From positions 71,332,604 through 71,396,603 of the forward strand of contig NC_065531.1 in the NCBI RefSeq assembly GCF_020184175.1: 64,000 nucleotides of DNA, read 5' to 3'. The notes under the pieces were generated by a model. It saw only the letters and a program-made list of their open reading frames with translations. It ran no database searches and had not been told where the DNA came from. Below are positions 52,301 through 64,000 of this stretch, in pieces. The translations under genes were made by a program, and so were the position numbers. The number at the start of each line of letters is the position of its first letter. The stretch's first letter is position 1. The DNA comes from Aphis gossypii (taxonomy: Eukaryota; Arthropoda; Insecta; Hemiptera; Aphididae).

Positions 52301-55300
52301 CAAAATTTTTTGAAAATTTAACTATATACAGATACCACTGACATTAACATTTGGTGAAAATTTCAAGTATTTTCAGTGATTAGTTTTTGAATTACAACCA
52401 TAAAAAAAAATCGATTTGGTCGAAAACTGGTTTTGCGTAAAAATTGCCGTTTTTCCGTCATTTTTTTTTTGTTTTTCTCGATTTTTTTGAAAACTGTTGG
52501 AAAATGTTAACTTTTTACCTCTATAATGCACCAAGGATATTCACTTTTACATCGGAAACCACCCCCATTGTTTGAAATTGGAGCATTATTTCGACTAGTT
52601 ATGCTGTACACAGACACAAAAAAAAAAAAAAAAACAAAAAAAAAAAAAAAAAAAACAAAAAAAAAAACATACATCATTGTAAAATCAATACATTCTTCAC
52701 TCCGTTCAGAATCTAAAAAACATACATCATTGTAAAATCAATACATTCTTCACTCCGTTCAGAATCTAAAAAATATACATTTATGTATGTGTGTGTGTAC
52801 ATAACTATTTAGTGAATGTAATTGAATCAGTATAACTATAACTTAATAATCTTATACAGATAAATTCTCATGAGACGTCATAAATATATTATATTATAAT
52901 ATATATACTATTCTTAATATTAAGTATTAATATTTATTTCTAAGTAATCAAACATACCTGATTGTAAACATTTAACAAGTTGTTGTTGAAGAGATGGATC
53001 TAAACTATTATGATATGAAACAAAAGCAGCTAATGCTGGATAAACAGCAATTTGAAAGTCAGTTTTTAACCATTTAGAAGGTGTATTCTTTAAAGTTCTG
53101 GCAACAGTTTTATCGCTTACCTGATACAAAAATTATAATATACATCAAAGTATGCTATAAAAATATATTTTTTATTTGCTTAAGTAAGTATAAACGTACC
53201 AATTGACATAAGGTTGAAGCCAATTCATATGCTGGATCAAATTCCCAATTCCCAGATAATATCAATGCCTTGTTTTTAAGAATCTGAGGTACTTCTTTCA
53301 AAATTTTGTTCAATACTCTCCAATCTAAACAAAAACAAAAAAGGCATATAATAATAATGTCTTTTTGATATATTTAATAGGAGTTATATTATAGTTTATT
53401 TCTTGAACTTCACACACAAACACAATATGTTTTATAGTCCACATCCACACCATACATATTTTGGTCAGTCAACACATACCCGCAAACTCACAGACACATA
53501 CTCACATCCTGAAAACACATGATGCAAATTATCTACAGTTAAATTGCTTCACACCAAATGCCATTAGATTCCTAAACTCCATTTCCAAATTGTTTTCATG
53601 TTTTACCAGACTCTTCTTTCAATGCTGTAATCACTGCTTTGCATGCACCAGCGAGACACATGTAGTTAAACTGCACCAAAACATTTTCCTTTGATCTTGT
53701 GTCTTCTATTAAAGAATTTGGACTATGAGGTACTCCAAGACCCTTGGGTTCCACATACATATATGGTGAATATTCATTGATTCCTTGCATTCCCAACTTG
53801 TACCTAGAATCTGCCCGAAGTTTGAATAATAGTTCAAAAATCTGTAAATATAAATAGTAAATAAATTTAAAATTATTAAATATTGAAAAGCATATTATAC
53901 CTGAAAATAAATAATTGTTAATAATAATACATAAAACATAAATAATATAGATAAAGCAATTATTATAATTTACGTATTATTATTTATTTAAGTCTTACCA
54001 CTAGTCGTATTGAACATATGTGTTCTAATATCATGGGCCGCTCATAATGGTTCCTCAAGTGAGTAATAAGTAAATTGAGAATAATATCAGCAGAATTCGT
54101 TGGATGTTTGTACAAAAATTTTGAAAACAATATTGACAGACCCTCGACAGTAATTTGTATATCAGCCACATCATTTTCATGTAAAACAACTCCAGTATTA
54201 AATCTATTCATTCTGAATAACACCTAAAAAAATATATCAAAAACTAATATACAACATATTCTTACCACTAAATACAATAAATATTAAAGGAACATTAAAT
54301 AGTTCAACATATTTGATGCAACACATAATTTTTATTGAAACATTAATAGACATAATAACAAAAAATATTTTTCCCAATTTAAATCAAATAAAATATAGTG
54401 ACCCAAAAGAAGAAAGAAGTTTTTAAAAAAATTGAAAGAGTAGTAGTAATTATTAATAATTATTTTACGTATTTCTATGTAATTATTACTTTTTTACATC
54501 CAATCAATTCACTAAAAGTCAATTATTTTAAAACATAGAAATAAACTAATAACTAATAATTAATTATAAAATACATACTGTTCCAAGTATTTGTAATAGA
54601 TCAATGTGATAATCACTTTCACAGTCGTTACAAATACCAATAATAAATTGACAAACTACTTTTCGAATACATGGATCATTGTCATCAGCAATTCCACCAA
54701 AAACTTCCAAGATAACTTGCATTAGTTCGCCGTCAAACAATGCACTATACAATTATTAGTATAAAAATTAGGTAATACATAAAGGTAATATTATAATATA
54801 TAGTATATTATTGGTATGTATCATATTCTATGTAAGAAATGATAATATAAATATTTAGTGAATTTTTAAGTACCTATCTACAGTTATTTACAGAAGACAG
54901 AGACAACATATGCGGGTGTAGTGTCCTCTTAATCAAAAATCAATTGAGGAGAATTAGTTATTTTACAGGTGAACACTCAATGTTGCAAAAATTTAAAACT
55001 TTCAAGCAATAAAAATTAATATGACTTGGTAAATTTTTTGAAATAAATGTTTTTCGTGTTTGGAGTTAAAAAAAAATGCAACATTTTCTGGAACGTAGCA
55101 ACTATATTTCCCTAACAGCATATTATTTTGCAAGGTGAAAACTAATAAAGTGACACATTCCTAAATAGGTACGCATTTTCATGTTGAAAATTTACAAATG
55201 CAACATTATAGTTCATAATGTTCCCAACCTAAATCATTATTTACAATTACTCATTGATATAAATCAACAAATCTCAAGATCAAAACATAGATCAGTAATA

Positions 55301-58300
55301 CATTTTATGGTCTGCCACAAGACATATTAATGATCTTATATGTTTTAACAAAAGAGAAAAACTAAAAATTTATTTTTATTATTATGGGTAAAAAACTTAT
55401 CTTGAAATCTTGTATTAAATCAAAAAGTTAACCTATTTAAAAAATTCTACTAAATAAAGAAAATAGTAATTTAAACATTTCAAGAATCTACAAATATTGG
55501 TTATTTATAAAAAAATTGTTTTTTCCTTAATTTATTTATTTATTTTTTTTAATATTTAGTTTTGCAAAAGTTGTGACACTTTAATATAGATAATATTATT
55601 TTCATATATTTTAGCTCTATTATCATAACTGGTACAGTATTCATTCGCACCATTTTCATGTTACAAATTACGGATGAGTTCCGTTTTCTTTTAAGAATAA
55701 TATTTAGTGTTATTAAAATCTTTCAGTTATTTTCATTCTATAGGACAGTTAGTAAACAAACATTTGTTAGGTTAGGTGAATTGATTTAAATGATAATAAA
55801 AGCAATCAAAAAACAATTATACTAACTTATTTTGTTGGTAAATTTCTTTCATTGTTCGATTCACAGCCTGCATTCTGATACTAGTTCTATTTTCTTTTGT
55901 ATAGAAGTGATTTAAAAACATTTTTAAATTATCAATCCATTGATATTCAGTTGGAACAAGAAATTCCTTTCTATAGGCCATTAATTTATTAACTGACGAT
56001 TCCTGAATAAAAGTATTGATTAATACTTTATACAACTTTAAAAAAGAATGTATCTTACAGGTCTATAAATTGAAAATATTTCAATGACATCATAAATATC
56101 ATCTAGACTACCGCTATAAAGATCACTGTCTATTAGTGACTCGACTTTTGATAAAGTTTCATTAAGATGATCAGCAATCATTAGCACTGAATTGGCACCA
56201 TTTCTGTCTAATAAAATTATTATTTTTATAGCTCAAACAATTCAATTTAAAAAAAAAAAAAAAAACAATAATGATATGTATTTTATTCACAAGAATCATA
56301 TTAATTTATATTACTTACTGACATATTCTGCAATTTTTTTTAATATTTTTAAAACTTTTTCCCAAATTGTACTTTGAATAGTAGATCCATGTTTTGTTAT
56401 CAATGATTCCATTCCCAATATAACCTCCAATACAACTGATGGATGGTCACATGATAATGCCTATAAAAATGATTTTTATTAATAAACTAGTTTATAAATA
56501 AAATATTTTTCTCATACATTATAAATTGAAGGTAAAACTGAAAGAAGAGAAATTTTAAATGATGTAATTTGATTGTTACTCCATAATGCCATGTTAATAT
56601 AGAACAATCCGCCTCGCACAAGTCCAGCATTACGTTCAGAAACTTCTTGGTCGAGCAAACGACAAATTAAATAAATTGCTGAATATCCCATATGTGTTCC
56701 TAAAAGCTTCCGCATAGTCTAGACATAAAATAAATATTTACAAACACAAAACTAGACCCATCAAGCATTTTTTATTTACTTTCCAGCATTGTGCACAGTA
56801 TGTTTTGGAATTTGCAGTATGACATAATGTGGCAATAAATATAGGTAAAGATTGAGGAGGCAAATGATTATAACATATAATTGTATCCAAAAGTCGTAAG
56901 CTTTCTAAAACAACTTTTTCATCTTTACTATAACAGCATACATAAAATGAACTCCTATTTGAAAATAAAAAATATATATTACAACACACAAATCAAATGA
57001 CATAACAATTTTAAGTCATATATATATATACAATATATACATACTGAACTACAGTATTGATGACTTCATCATCTAAATAGGTGGCATTAAATTTTATAAC
57101 ATTAATAGATATTTCAAGCCATTGTAGCGTAAAACCAGCAGGAGCTAATTCTGATGCACCCCAATTTGTTAACCAAGGGCATATTTCTTCTTCTAGATAC
57201 ACAATATCACGCCCGTGATCAGTAAGGCATTCTAATAACTCTAACCTATAATTAAATTCAAAGTAAAATTATTTATAATGAATTATAATTAGAAGTCGGA
57301 TTTCAATTTAATGTACGTAAAAATGTATAAATGCTATAAAAAAAAAACATATATGTATAAATTTTAGAATGTTAAGAGTATAGACAACAATTTTAAAATG
57401 TCCATTATTTGTTATTGTAGTTCAATAAAATATTTTATGCATTGGTTTTTTTTTAATCAAATCTCCAAATTAACACTTACACTTTACATATTTTTAAATA
57501 AGTACTTTCATATCACTATTTATCAAGATTTGGCAATTTTATTTACATGCAAAAACTTAAACAAATTTATTATTAGCTAAAATCCGACCTCTAATTATAA
57601 TAAATAAAATATTAAAAATTGTGTAATATGAATTCTTACATACAAATTATTACAACTATATTTAACCTGTATGATATATCTTCAGCAATAGTATGGCTTT
57701 TTATAAAATTAAAAAAATGTTTTCGTAACATTCCAAGATTTCCAAATTGACCAAGAATAATGGATCTAATAAGATTAAACACCAAATGGCGTTGCTCTTT
57801 AGGAACATGGTGACTAAATAAATCATGTACTCGGAGCCATAAACTTGCAACAGCATTCTATAAAACAATATTAATAAATATAATTTTGTTACTAGACACT
57901 TAAAATCATTAATAATAAATTTCATTATTACTAAAATAAAATTATAATCATACATAAATAAATTATACAGCACCATAGGTTGGATAATGATATGTTTTCT
58001 AAAAATATAAATACCTATTGGAAAATAAACCAATACCCATCCTGCAAAGTGTACAATGTATATACATTATACATAGTAAAAAAAAAAAATAAAGATAGAT
58101 CCAATATAATAGAATGATCTACTTCAATGTACCTTTGTAATTCATCTGAAAACTAAATGATACAACTTAAATATTATAGGTACTATTAGAGCATCATAAT
58201 GGTAACTAGAGTAGAAACATAAGTAATCACAAGCATTTATTATTACCATTGAATTTGAAATATTATTTAAATCCATAGATATAAAGTTAATTAATAGCTC

Positions 58301-58860
58301 ATTTTCTTCTAAACATAACATACATAATCAACTATCCACCTAACAGCAAATTAGATTTTTTTAGGAAGTACAATAATTCTTTCTAAATTAATAGGTTATA
58401 AAATAAACAATAGCGACTAGAGTTGATGTAAATTAAGTGAGTTCTAAGTACTATAGAAGCCCTGGACTCCAAGTAAGTTAAGTAAATATTCATTACAAAT
58501 TTAATCAGTTTTATATAAACCATACGATTTAATAAACTCTTTAAAGCAATCTAATGATATAAGAATATGTATACACACTACCTCTTCAAGACGATGAGAT
58601 TTAGCTATCTCAGCTAATTCTTCGATAGCTTTGATCCTAGTATGTATTGAAGACTCTGAAGAAATCTTAAGCCCCTGATCCTCGGTCAACGTGTAATCAT
58701 CCTTTACGCGCAGAGCTCCTAAAAAGTTTAAATATAATAATAAAATAATAGTTGGCACACATACTTTGAACAACAACTCACCTAAATTCGGACCGCCACG
58801 GTTAATGCGAAAAAATTGTTTCAGCTTTTCAAACGTCTTGTTATCCTTATTGCTACTCAT
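43382..58860 (-). CDS. TSC2: tuberin, GTPase-activating protein of the TSC complex (1838 aa, 29 exons)
   Basis: Tuberin with hamartin inactivates the GTPase Rheb and restrains TORC1. Exons: 58860-58782, 58718-58582, 57857-57667, 57245-57045, 56954-56780, 56718-56518, 56460-56319, 56207-56059, 56002-55827, 54744-54579, 54223-53999, 53841-53607, 53324-53200, 53120-52958, 48774-48613, 48532-48336, 48256-48146, 48075-47909, 47822-47359, 47297-47137, 47077-46897, 46003-45772, 45711-45321, 45201-45035, 44959-44815, 44756-44541, 44431-44297, 44213-44043, 43633-43382. All introns are GT-AG and phases close throughout, totalling 5517 nt with stop. Landmarks matching the family are KLLGTHMGYSAIY, LRGG/MALW, YAVFAITLPYTNP-like AVFAITLPYTNPFKYN, GQTATWLIG, the RapGAP domain and the terminal DFTEYT. 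The length is close to human (1807) and fly gigas (about 1850). No breaks seen. Confidence 0.97.
44043..44959 (-). other. RapGAP catalytic domain of tuberin (exons 25-28)
   Basis: Residues about 1533-1755. VGLGQANSEVDILRNRHGS and GKFTYIWQDDIMQ match the family core. NIGNDFVTIVYNESG in exon 27 contains the catalytic 'Asn thumb' (about residue 1680; N1643 in human) that replaces the arginine finger in Rap/Rheb GAPs. The catalytic residue is present, so the enzyme should be active. Confidence 0.93.
46444..46779. mobile_element. LTR-like sequence in tuberin intron 21 (336 bp)
   Basis: It starts TGTAAGATATG and ends CACGTTACA, so the ends form the short TGTAA/TTACA inverted repeat typical of LTRs. 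A TATAAG box (about 46528) and AATAAA (about 46624) lie inside. Flanking 5-bp duplications are not identical (AAACA and CAGTA), so this is either an old solo LTR or a lookalike. Confidence 0.4.
48955..52773. repeat. tandemly duplicated ~2-kb repeat element in tuberin intron 14
   Basis: Two copies, about 48955-50610 and 50611-52667, lie about 2050 bp apart (for example 49174 and 51222; 50472 and 52520). Each begins CGGGCAAGTG/CGGCAAGTGGGTACCGCTC and soon carries ACGATTCTGAACGRAGATG. Each is built from subrepeats of about 550 bp (49174 and 49722; 51222 and 51776); the second copy has an extra subrepeat. Poly(A) runs broken by single C end each copy. The right edge is a 53-bp direct duplication (52668-52720, 52721-52773) containing CTCCGTTCAGAATC, the inverse of GATTCTGAACGGAG near the left, so terminal inverted repeats are likely. 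It accounts for most of the 4.2-kb intron. I associate this family with aphid genomes, from memory. Confidence 0.8.
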
Positions 58861-59200
58861 ATTGTCTGTGTGTGTGTTGATCGGTAAGTCGAACTAATGT
58901 TTTCAGCTAACCAGACGCATTACAGGAATATTATAAGTACTAATTTGTTACAGTTATAATGAATCAATGCGAACGGGCACGAAACAGTGGCGGAGCAAGT
59001 CGGCACAGCCAGATGGACATAAATACATAATATTAATTAATTAAAAGAGATAAGTTGATAGATACCGACAACTTATTGAACAACGGCAACAACAATTAAT
59101 AATAATAATAATAATAATAATAGCAAGCAGTAGCAGCACCACTGCAGCAGCAGCTACCTACGAGATACAAAATATTATTTTGTTTTATCAAAATAGGACG
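58861..59200 (-). promoter_or_regulatory. tuberin upstream region
   Basis: Presumed promoter and 5' untranslated region. Contains a CA tract just before the ATG and, further up, an AAT microsatellite followed by CAG-rich repeats. No defined element could be assigned. Confidence 0.3.
59096..59121. repeat. (AAT)n microsatellite
   Basis: About eight AAT units, followed by imperfect CAG/CAC triplets to 59157. Confidence 0.9.
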
Positions 59201-60349
59201 TATGTACTATGTAGTACGGTTTTTTATGATAGCTTTTTTTCGCGACCATTACGCACTATCATGTGGCTATCATTCAAACATATTGTACCTCACCTACCTT
59301 AGCCATGGTTGTTGCGGCGATGATTCTAGAAGTTCTTCCCGTGGACTGATAACACGTGATTATAATCACGGTCATGTTATCATAGAAGATATTATGAGCG
59401 CTTATCATACAGTTACATTTAAAATCAAAAAATTTTAATTTGTTAGACGGTACAACCACAGAATAGATTCCTGTTGAATTTGAGTTAAGCGTAAATTAAG
59501 ATTATGTATAATTTGAATCAAAATTATTTTATCAGTTCATTCAGTTCTTATGGGAGTTATAGTTGTAGTTAGTTACAGTATTAACTGTTTTATGAGTAAA
59601 TTTTAAAATAAACGATTATTAATATTTAACAAATAGTAAATACCAATGACCTATTGGCCATTTTTTGAATTCGTATTTCGTGAATCGTGATTATTGATTA
59701 ATAAATTACAACCGCTGTGGTACCCTAGCCTTAGAAATATAGGCTAACAATCTTCGCTTAAAATTGTTTTTTCGTATGTAAATAAATAGTAAATATTGAA
59801 TAATTGAATATTGAGTAATGACTAATGAGTAATGATTTATGATTGAATTCAAATTTAACACGAAAATTACAGTAGTCTAATCAATAATGATTTAAATACA
59901 AGTTACACGTGGCATCTTTTTAGCAGAGAAACATTCCCATTTAGATTTTTTACTTATAGCCTATAGGTACCTCGTACCTGTTGATAATTTTTCATTTATG
60001 AGTTAAAATGATTGAAAATTTGATATAAGATGTCCATAAGTAATTTGTTATTAATAAAACAAAAATTAAAAATGTTATGTTATTCTTACAAAAATTATCG
60101 TTTTTAATTTTTAAAATATTTTTAAAAAACATATTAAATTATTTTAAACAAATTTTATCCAGATAATAATAAATATAATTTATATAATTTTCAATATCAT
60201 AAAATAAATTAAAATTAGGTTTTACGGGAGGCGATGAAAGAATGCATACGGGAGAAGTCTTTTACCTTATCTCCTAATAAAATATTCTATACCTATTATT
60301 AGTTATTCTGCTATTTAATACTTTAGTAGGTATTTAGTATTATAACTTT

Positions 60350-60812
60350 CAGTGGCGGTTATATATGATGTTCAAGGGTAGGGTGGAAAATAAAGACAAC
60401 CCTCCCCCCCCAAACCATTTTTATAAATAGTATATACTTATAATATAAAATGTACATAGGTAACATGAATTATAGTTATAGTAATGTTTATATATTTATA
60501 ATATTAAATTACAATAATAATACACTTCAATATTAATGTATTAAAAAGATATACATGATGTACCATGTACCTATGTATTGACTTTTATCTTATAATAATT
60601 ATGATAAAATCATAATATGATTTTATTTTATTTTTTAAAGGCTTACCTATTTTGCTTTTATTGCTTGGCAAAGAGTACCTATAATAATATTATCTATATC
60701 AATATTGGAAGATATACTTGTTTCATAAATGTAGAGAGAGCGAAGCGAGCAAAAAAATGTTGGGCCCTTAAATGTATTTCCTGGTAACATAAAATAGCCC
60801 TATCCGCCTCTG
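60350..60812. mobile_element. possible small hAT-like element
   Basis: Ends CAGTGGCGG (left) and CCGCCTCTG (right) form a 9-bp inverted repeat with one mismatch. Flanking 8-mers do not match, so the assignment is weak. Confidence 0.3.
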
Positions 60813-61708
60813 GACTATAATGGCCGGTTTCACCTAACAAGAGTTAAGTGCAGATTAGTTAACTCAGAGTTACCTAGTAACTCAGAGCTATACATTTTTC
60901 GGTTTCACCTCGGGTTTATGTGTGAGAGTTAGTTAACCTGAGGTTAGCTTACGATTGACCCATAAATTGACCTGTTCCAGAGGCCTTTAATGATAACATT
61001 TATTTTTCACTGATAACATTAATAATAAAGCTGATAAAGTTGTTAGATTACCGTTCTATTTTTAAATGTATTTGTGTTTTCCACTTTTGTATTTCGTTAA
61101 TTAATTAATTTCTGTTGTCATCAGTTTCAACTGTTGTCTTGAAGCTTTTAATTTGTGTCTTTTTCGTGTTTATAGTGTCTTGTTTTCTCCGCTACAGCCA
61201 ATTTTAATATGGAAACAAACGCAAAAGAAATGTTAATTTTTCTAAAACAGAAGAAGAATAAATATTGCTTGTTAAACTGGTTAAAAAACATGAAAAAGTA
61301 ATTAAATATAAAAAAACTGATACAGTAATGTGGAAAGAGAAAAAGTCGTGTTGAACTCAACTTGCTGCAGAGTTCAACAGCGTCGGTTTATTAGTGTCAA
61401 GGACTGTTGTACAATTACAATTTACAGCTGAAGTATAAAAATTTTAAAAAATCCACTGATTTCTATACCAATTTATCCATATTCTAATAACAGTTCATAG
61501 ATAACAGAAAAAACCATAAAAGTGCTCTTTCAGACATACGCCGATCATAGATGCTTATCGAACGTTACTCTTATCGAATATTATAGGTATATATTTATAA
61601 ATTGTATGGAATAAATCCGATAAACAAGATTAAATTGACATATTTTTTTTAGACATTAGACATATTAATTTACGTGCTTAAATTAAATTGCAATAAAAGG
61701 AACTATTG

Positions 61709-61855
61709 CAGGGCCGGATCAAGGTTTTTCCACCCATAGGCTTAAATAAATTTACTACCTAATTTACATAGATAAAATTTGCTATTTCGTTTCGACAGTT
61801 TAAATTTACCGCCCTAGGCTTTAGCCTAAACACCCCAAGCGGTAATACGGCCCTG
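61709..61855. mobile_element. 147-bp MITE-like fragment with CAGGGCCG ends
   Basis: Perfect 8-bp terminal inverted repeats (CAGGGCCG / CGGCCCTG) surround an internal TAGGCTTTAGCCTA near-palindrome. No matching target duplication is visible. Confidence 0.5.
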
Positions 61856-62596
61856 TATACATGCTATAATAGTTATCACAAATATTCAACTCTAAGAATA
61901 AAAGTGTACATCAAATCCCAATGTCCTAATGTGTAGCAAACGCCAACACTGATGTAGTGATCTCTCACTATCGTTTATAAATGAGTGCTTGACGTCTGCA
62001 GTTGGACCAGTTTGGTCGGAAAGGATTAGGTTTTTAAAAGTGAGACAAGACACAATGTTAATAGAAATGTTTATTAAAGTTAAAGTTATACTTGTTACAA
62101 AAATTGTATATAAATTTGAGGACAGCACGTTAAGTAACTGCCCGAGAAAATAGTTAATCTAAAATTTGGTCATAGACTAGTTCTATGTAGATGTAAACTA
62201 ATTCTAATTCTAAGACGGACAGAGACCCGTATTTAAATGGTTCTCTGTACCCTCTGGTTGTACATGATAGAGACTAGGAGATGGACAAAAAGGCGAGTCA
62301 GTGATTATTGTTATTGTAGCTGCGAAAAGTGGTTTTACACCCAAAAGTTAATTAACCCTGGGTTGGACTTGTTGTTGTGCTATTACGTCAAGGCGTGCGC
62401 ATTTGTAATTTATGCGTACGCGTACGGCTTGTTTGTTAAATCAACTTCTTAAATCGAAAGGTTGTTTGTGATTGTTCTTCACATACGCCTTGATTCTTAG
62501 AAATCGCCAGCAAAATTGATTACGTACGACTATAAGAGTTTGGTAATAAAGTATTTGCATACGAAGGTCATGTAAATTAATTAAAATAGAAAAAAA

Positions 62597-63146
62597 TAGT
62601 GAAACGACTCCGTCGGTTTACTACACTGAGATAGATAAGAATATGCTGGAGCGCGGACTAAACAGGCCGGTTACCCGACTCCTGCAGTATGGCAAGAAAT
62701 TATATGCAATTGGTATGAGTAAATAAATGATTTTCAGATAATTTATAATTTTATTTTTGGTAAATATAAATTTTAAGTACGTAAAAAAACAAAAATGTTG
62801 GTACCAAAGTTAACGCAATACAACCATTTATCCCAGATTTATGTTAAGTTAAAATGTGTAGTTTTTCAATGTTATTTGTATGGAAGTTCAATTTCATGCC
62901 ATACGGTGGTTGGGGTAGCGGCAGTTAAGACGGCTCGTTTTTCGAAACATACGAACTTAGGTAAGTCCGCGCTCCAGTAAAATAGAAATATACCTACCGG
63001 TTTGTTATTTTGTTAAAATTGTTGTTCGTCCTGTTTAGAGAGCCTATATTATATAGGCTCTCTAGTCCTGTCTATGTTGTAGTCGTCGTGGTAGTTAACA
63101 TTTTCCACCCTAGCTAGTGTAGTAAACCGACGTGGTCACTTTACTA
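62597..63146. mobile_element. nested foldback element
   Basis: The outer arms, 62597-62626 and 63117-63146, are 30 bp with a perfect 16-bp core (CGTCGGTTTACTACAC). Inside them lies a second perfect 14-bp inverted pair, CTGGAGCGCGGACT (62646-62659) and AGTCCGCGCTCCAG (62964-62977). Between the inner right arm and the outer right arm sits a perfect palindrome at 63036-63064. No transposase frame is present. Confidence 0.65.
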
Positions 63147-63334
63147 GTACACAGTCATTTTACTATTAATTATGGTTAACACATATTAATAGTAAATATA
63201 TGGACTTGTTGTTTACGCATAGGGTTGTAGTAAACCGACATAGTCACTTTACTAGCATATAATCGTTTTACTATATTTATGAAAGTTAAACACATAGTAC
63301 AATAATTTATTGGCTTGTTGTTTACGCATGTAGG
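63119..63334. repeat. 108-bp tandem repeat, two units
   Basis: Units start GTAGTAAACCGAC at 63119 and 63227 and both end near TTGTTGTTTACGCAT. A third, much decayed unit may follow to about 63400. The first unit includes the outer right arm of the adjacent foldback element. Confidence 0.75.
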
Positions 63335-63872
63335 AATATGGAATAGGTGAACCAGTTTACAATTCTATGAAATTATTAGTAAACCATTTATCCGTGCAAA
63401 ATAATAGTACAACAGTAAATCACAATTTTGACAAGTTACTATCTCATTATAATTTCGGCTTCCTTGATCCACTTCCATTCTTTACCGTGCAATCGTCCAG
63501 CGGAGATTTAGTATAGGTATATACAGATCACCAGGTTAGGTTAGTCGTTGGGCCGCGCCCTAACATCGCCGCTTGTACCTACACTAAATTTAGTCTAGAT
63601 CCCAGTCTTAAATTAACTATTTCTCGGTCAGAGTCATTTATACTCTGTCCTCAAATGTATTTAATATTGTTAAACAATTATATTTTTCTTAACATAATAA
63701 ACTATACATTATACTAACTCAAATTGTTGTGTTCTACTCATTACTTATCCGAACTCCATCTACTGACGTACGACCGACAAGCGTTCCAGAGGAATATATA
63801 TTATATATATATGTGTGTAACGCATGCAGTGCAAGTACCTGAGGTCACTACCCGCTTGGCGCTTACTACACT

Positions 63873-63913
63873 ATAGGCTTTAGCCTAAACAGCCTAAGCG
63901 ATAATACGGCCCT
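63873..63913. repeat. second copy of the CAGGGCCG element's right end
   Basis: The run ATAGGCTTTAGCCTAAACA then AAGCGATAATACGGCCCT repeats the right end of 61709-61855 with few changes. The rest of the element is missing. Confidence 0.7.
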
Positions 63914-64000
63914 AAACTAAATTGTGAGTAGTGATCAGCATTCGTGTTTTGATTGTACAGTGCAACAATGCAATATGAATTATAGGTAATAATGAGAATA

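Larger units (their letters stand above)
59201..64000. other. intergenic, rich in decayed transposons
   Basis: No protein-coding gene recognised. Open frames at 59202-59438, 61148-61360, 61892-62128 and 62795-62980 lack domains. Individual repeats are listed separately. An additional fragment at 60825-60960 begins GGCCGGTTTCACC and contains palindromic GAGTTACCTAGTAACTC. Confidence 0.5.

Noticed and set aside
52526..52735. Lysine-rich open frame
   Set aside because: It is a translation of the poly(A) tract of the intronic repeat.
57398..58033. Open frames on both strands between tuberin exons
   Set aside because: They are intron sequence or wrong-frame readings of tuberin exon 3 (57857-57667).

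Overview
The window is AT-rich, intron-rich eukaryotic nuclear DNA. It carries an intact tuberin (TSC2) gene of insect-like length, numerous small DNA transposon relics, Helitron-like ends, and dispersed repeats of a kind I associate with aphid genomes. A hemipteran, probably an aphid, is the best reading. That is an inference; no ribosomal or mitochondrial marker is present to fix the species.

Layout. 1-13.6 kb is intergenic and holds a non-autonomous hAT element with a perfect 8-bp target duplication (2697-3930) and a nested Helitron/Helentron-type region (about 4432-6253). 13.66-29.63 kb (+) is a three-exon gene for a predicted 4617-aa protein: N-terminal membrane segment, one filamin-type Ig domain, then a huge low-complexity tail containing 31 tandem units of about 88 aa in one 13.6-kb exon. 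29.8-36.7 kb (-) is a five-exon leucine-rich-repeat gene, probably XRRA1-like, convergent with the giant gene (166 bp between stops). 39.62-40.38 kb (-) is a GC-rich single-exon orphan of 251 aa with two sites matching the 14-3-3 mode-II consensus and a basic, di-cysteine C-terminus. 43.38-58.86 kb (-) is the complete tuberin gene, 29 exons and 1838 aa; its intron 14 is swollen by a tandemly duplicated repeat of about 2 kb and intron 21 holds an LTR-like sequence. 58.9-64 kb is intergenic and full of inverted-repeat elements.

Exon boundaries were set by eye from GT-AG signals (one GC-AG) and by demanding that reading phase closes across every junction; it does so for all three spliced genes. 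The genes do not form an obvious functional unit. Tuberin is the GTPase-activating partner of hamartin in TOR control and keeps its catalytic Asn and two Akt-consensus sites. The most novel material is the giant repeat protein, whose array is being homogenised and carries datable higher-order duplications, and the orphan with paired 14-3-3-type motifs.
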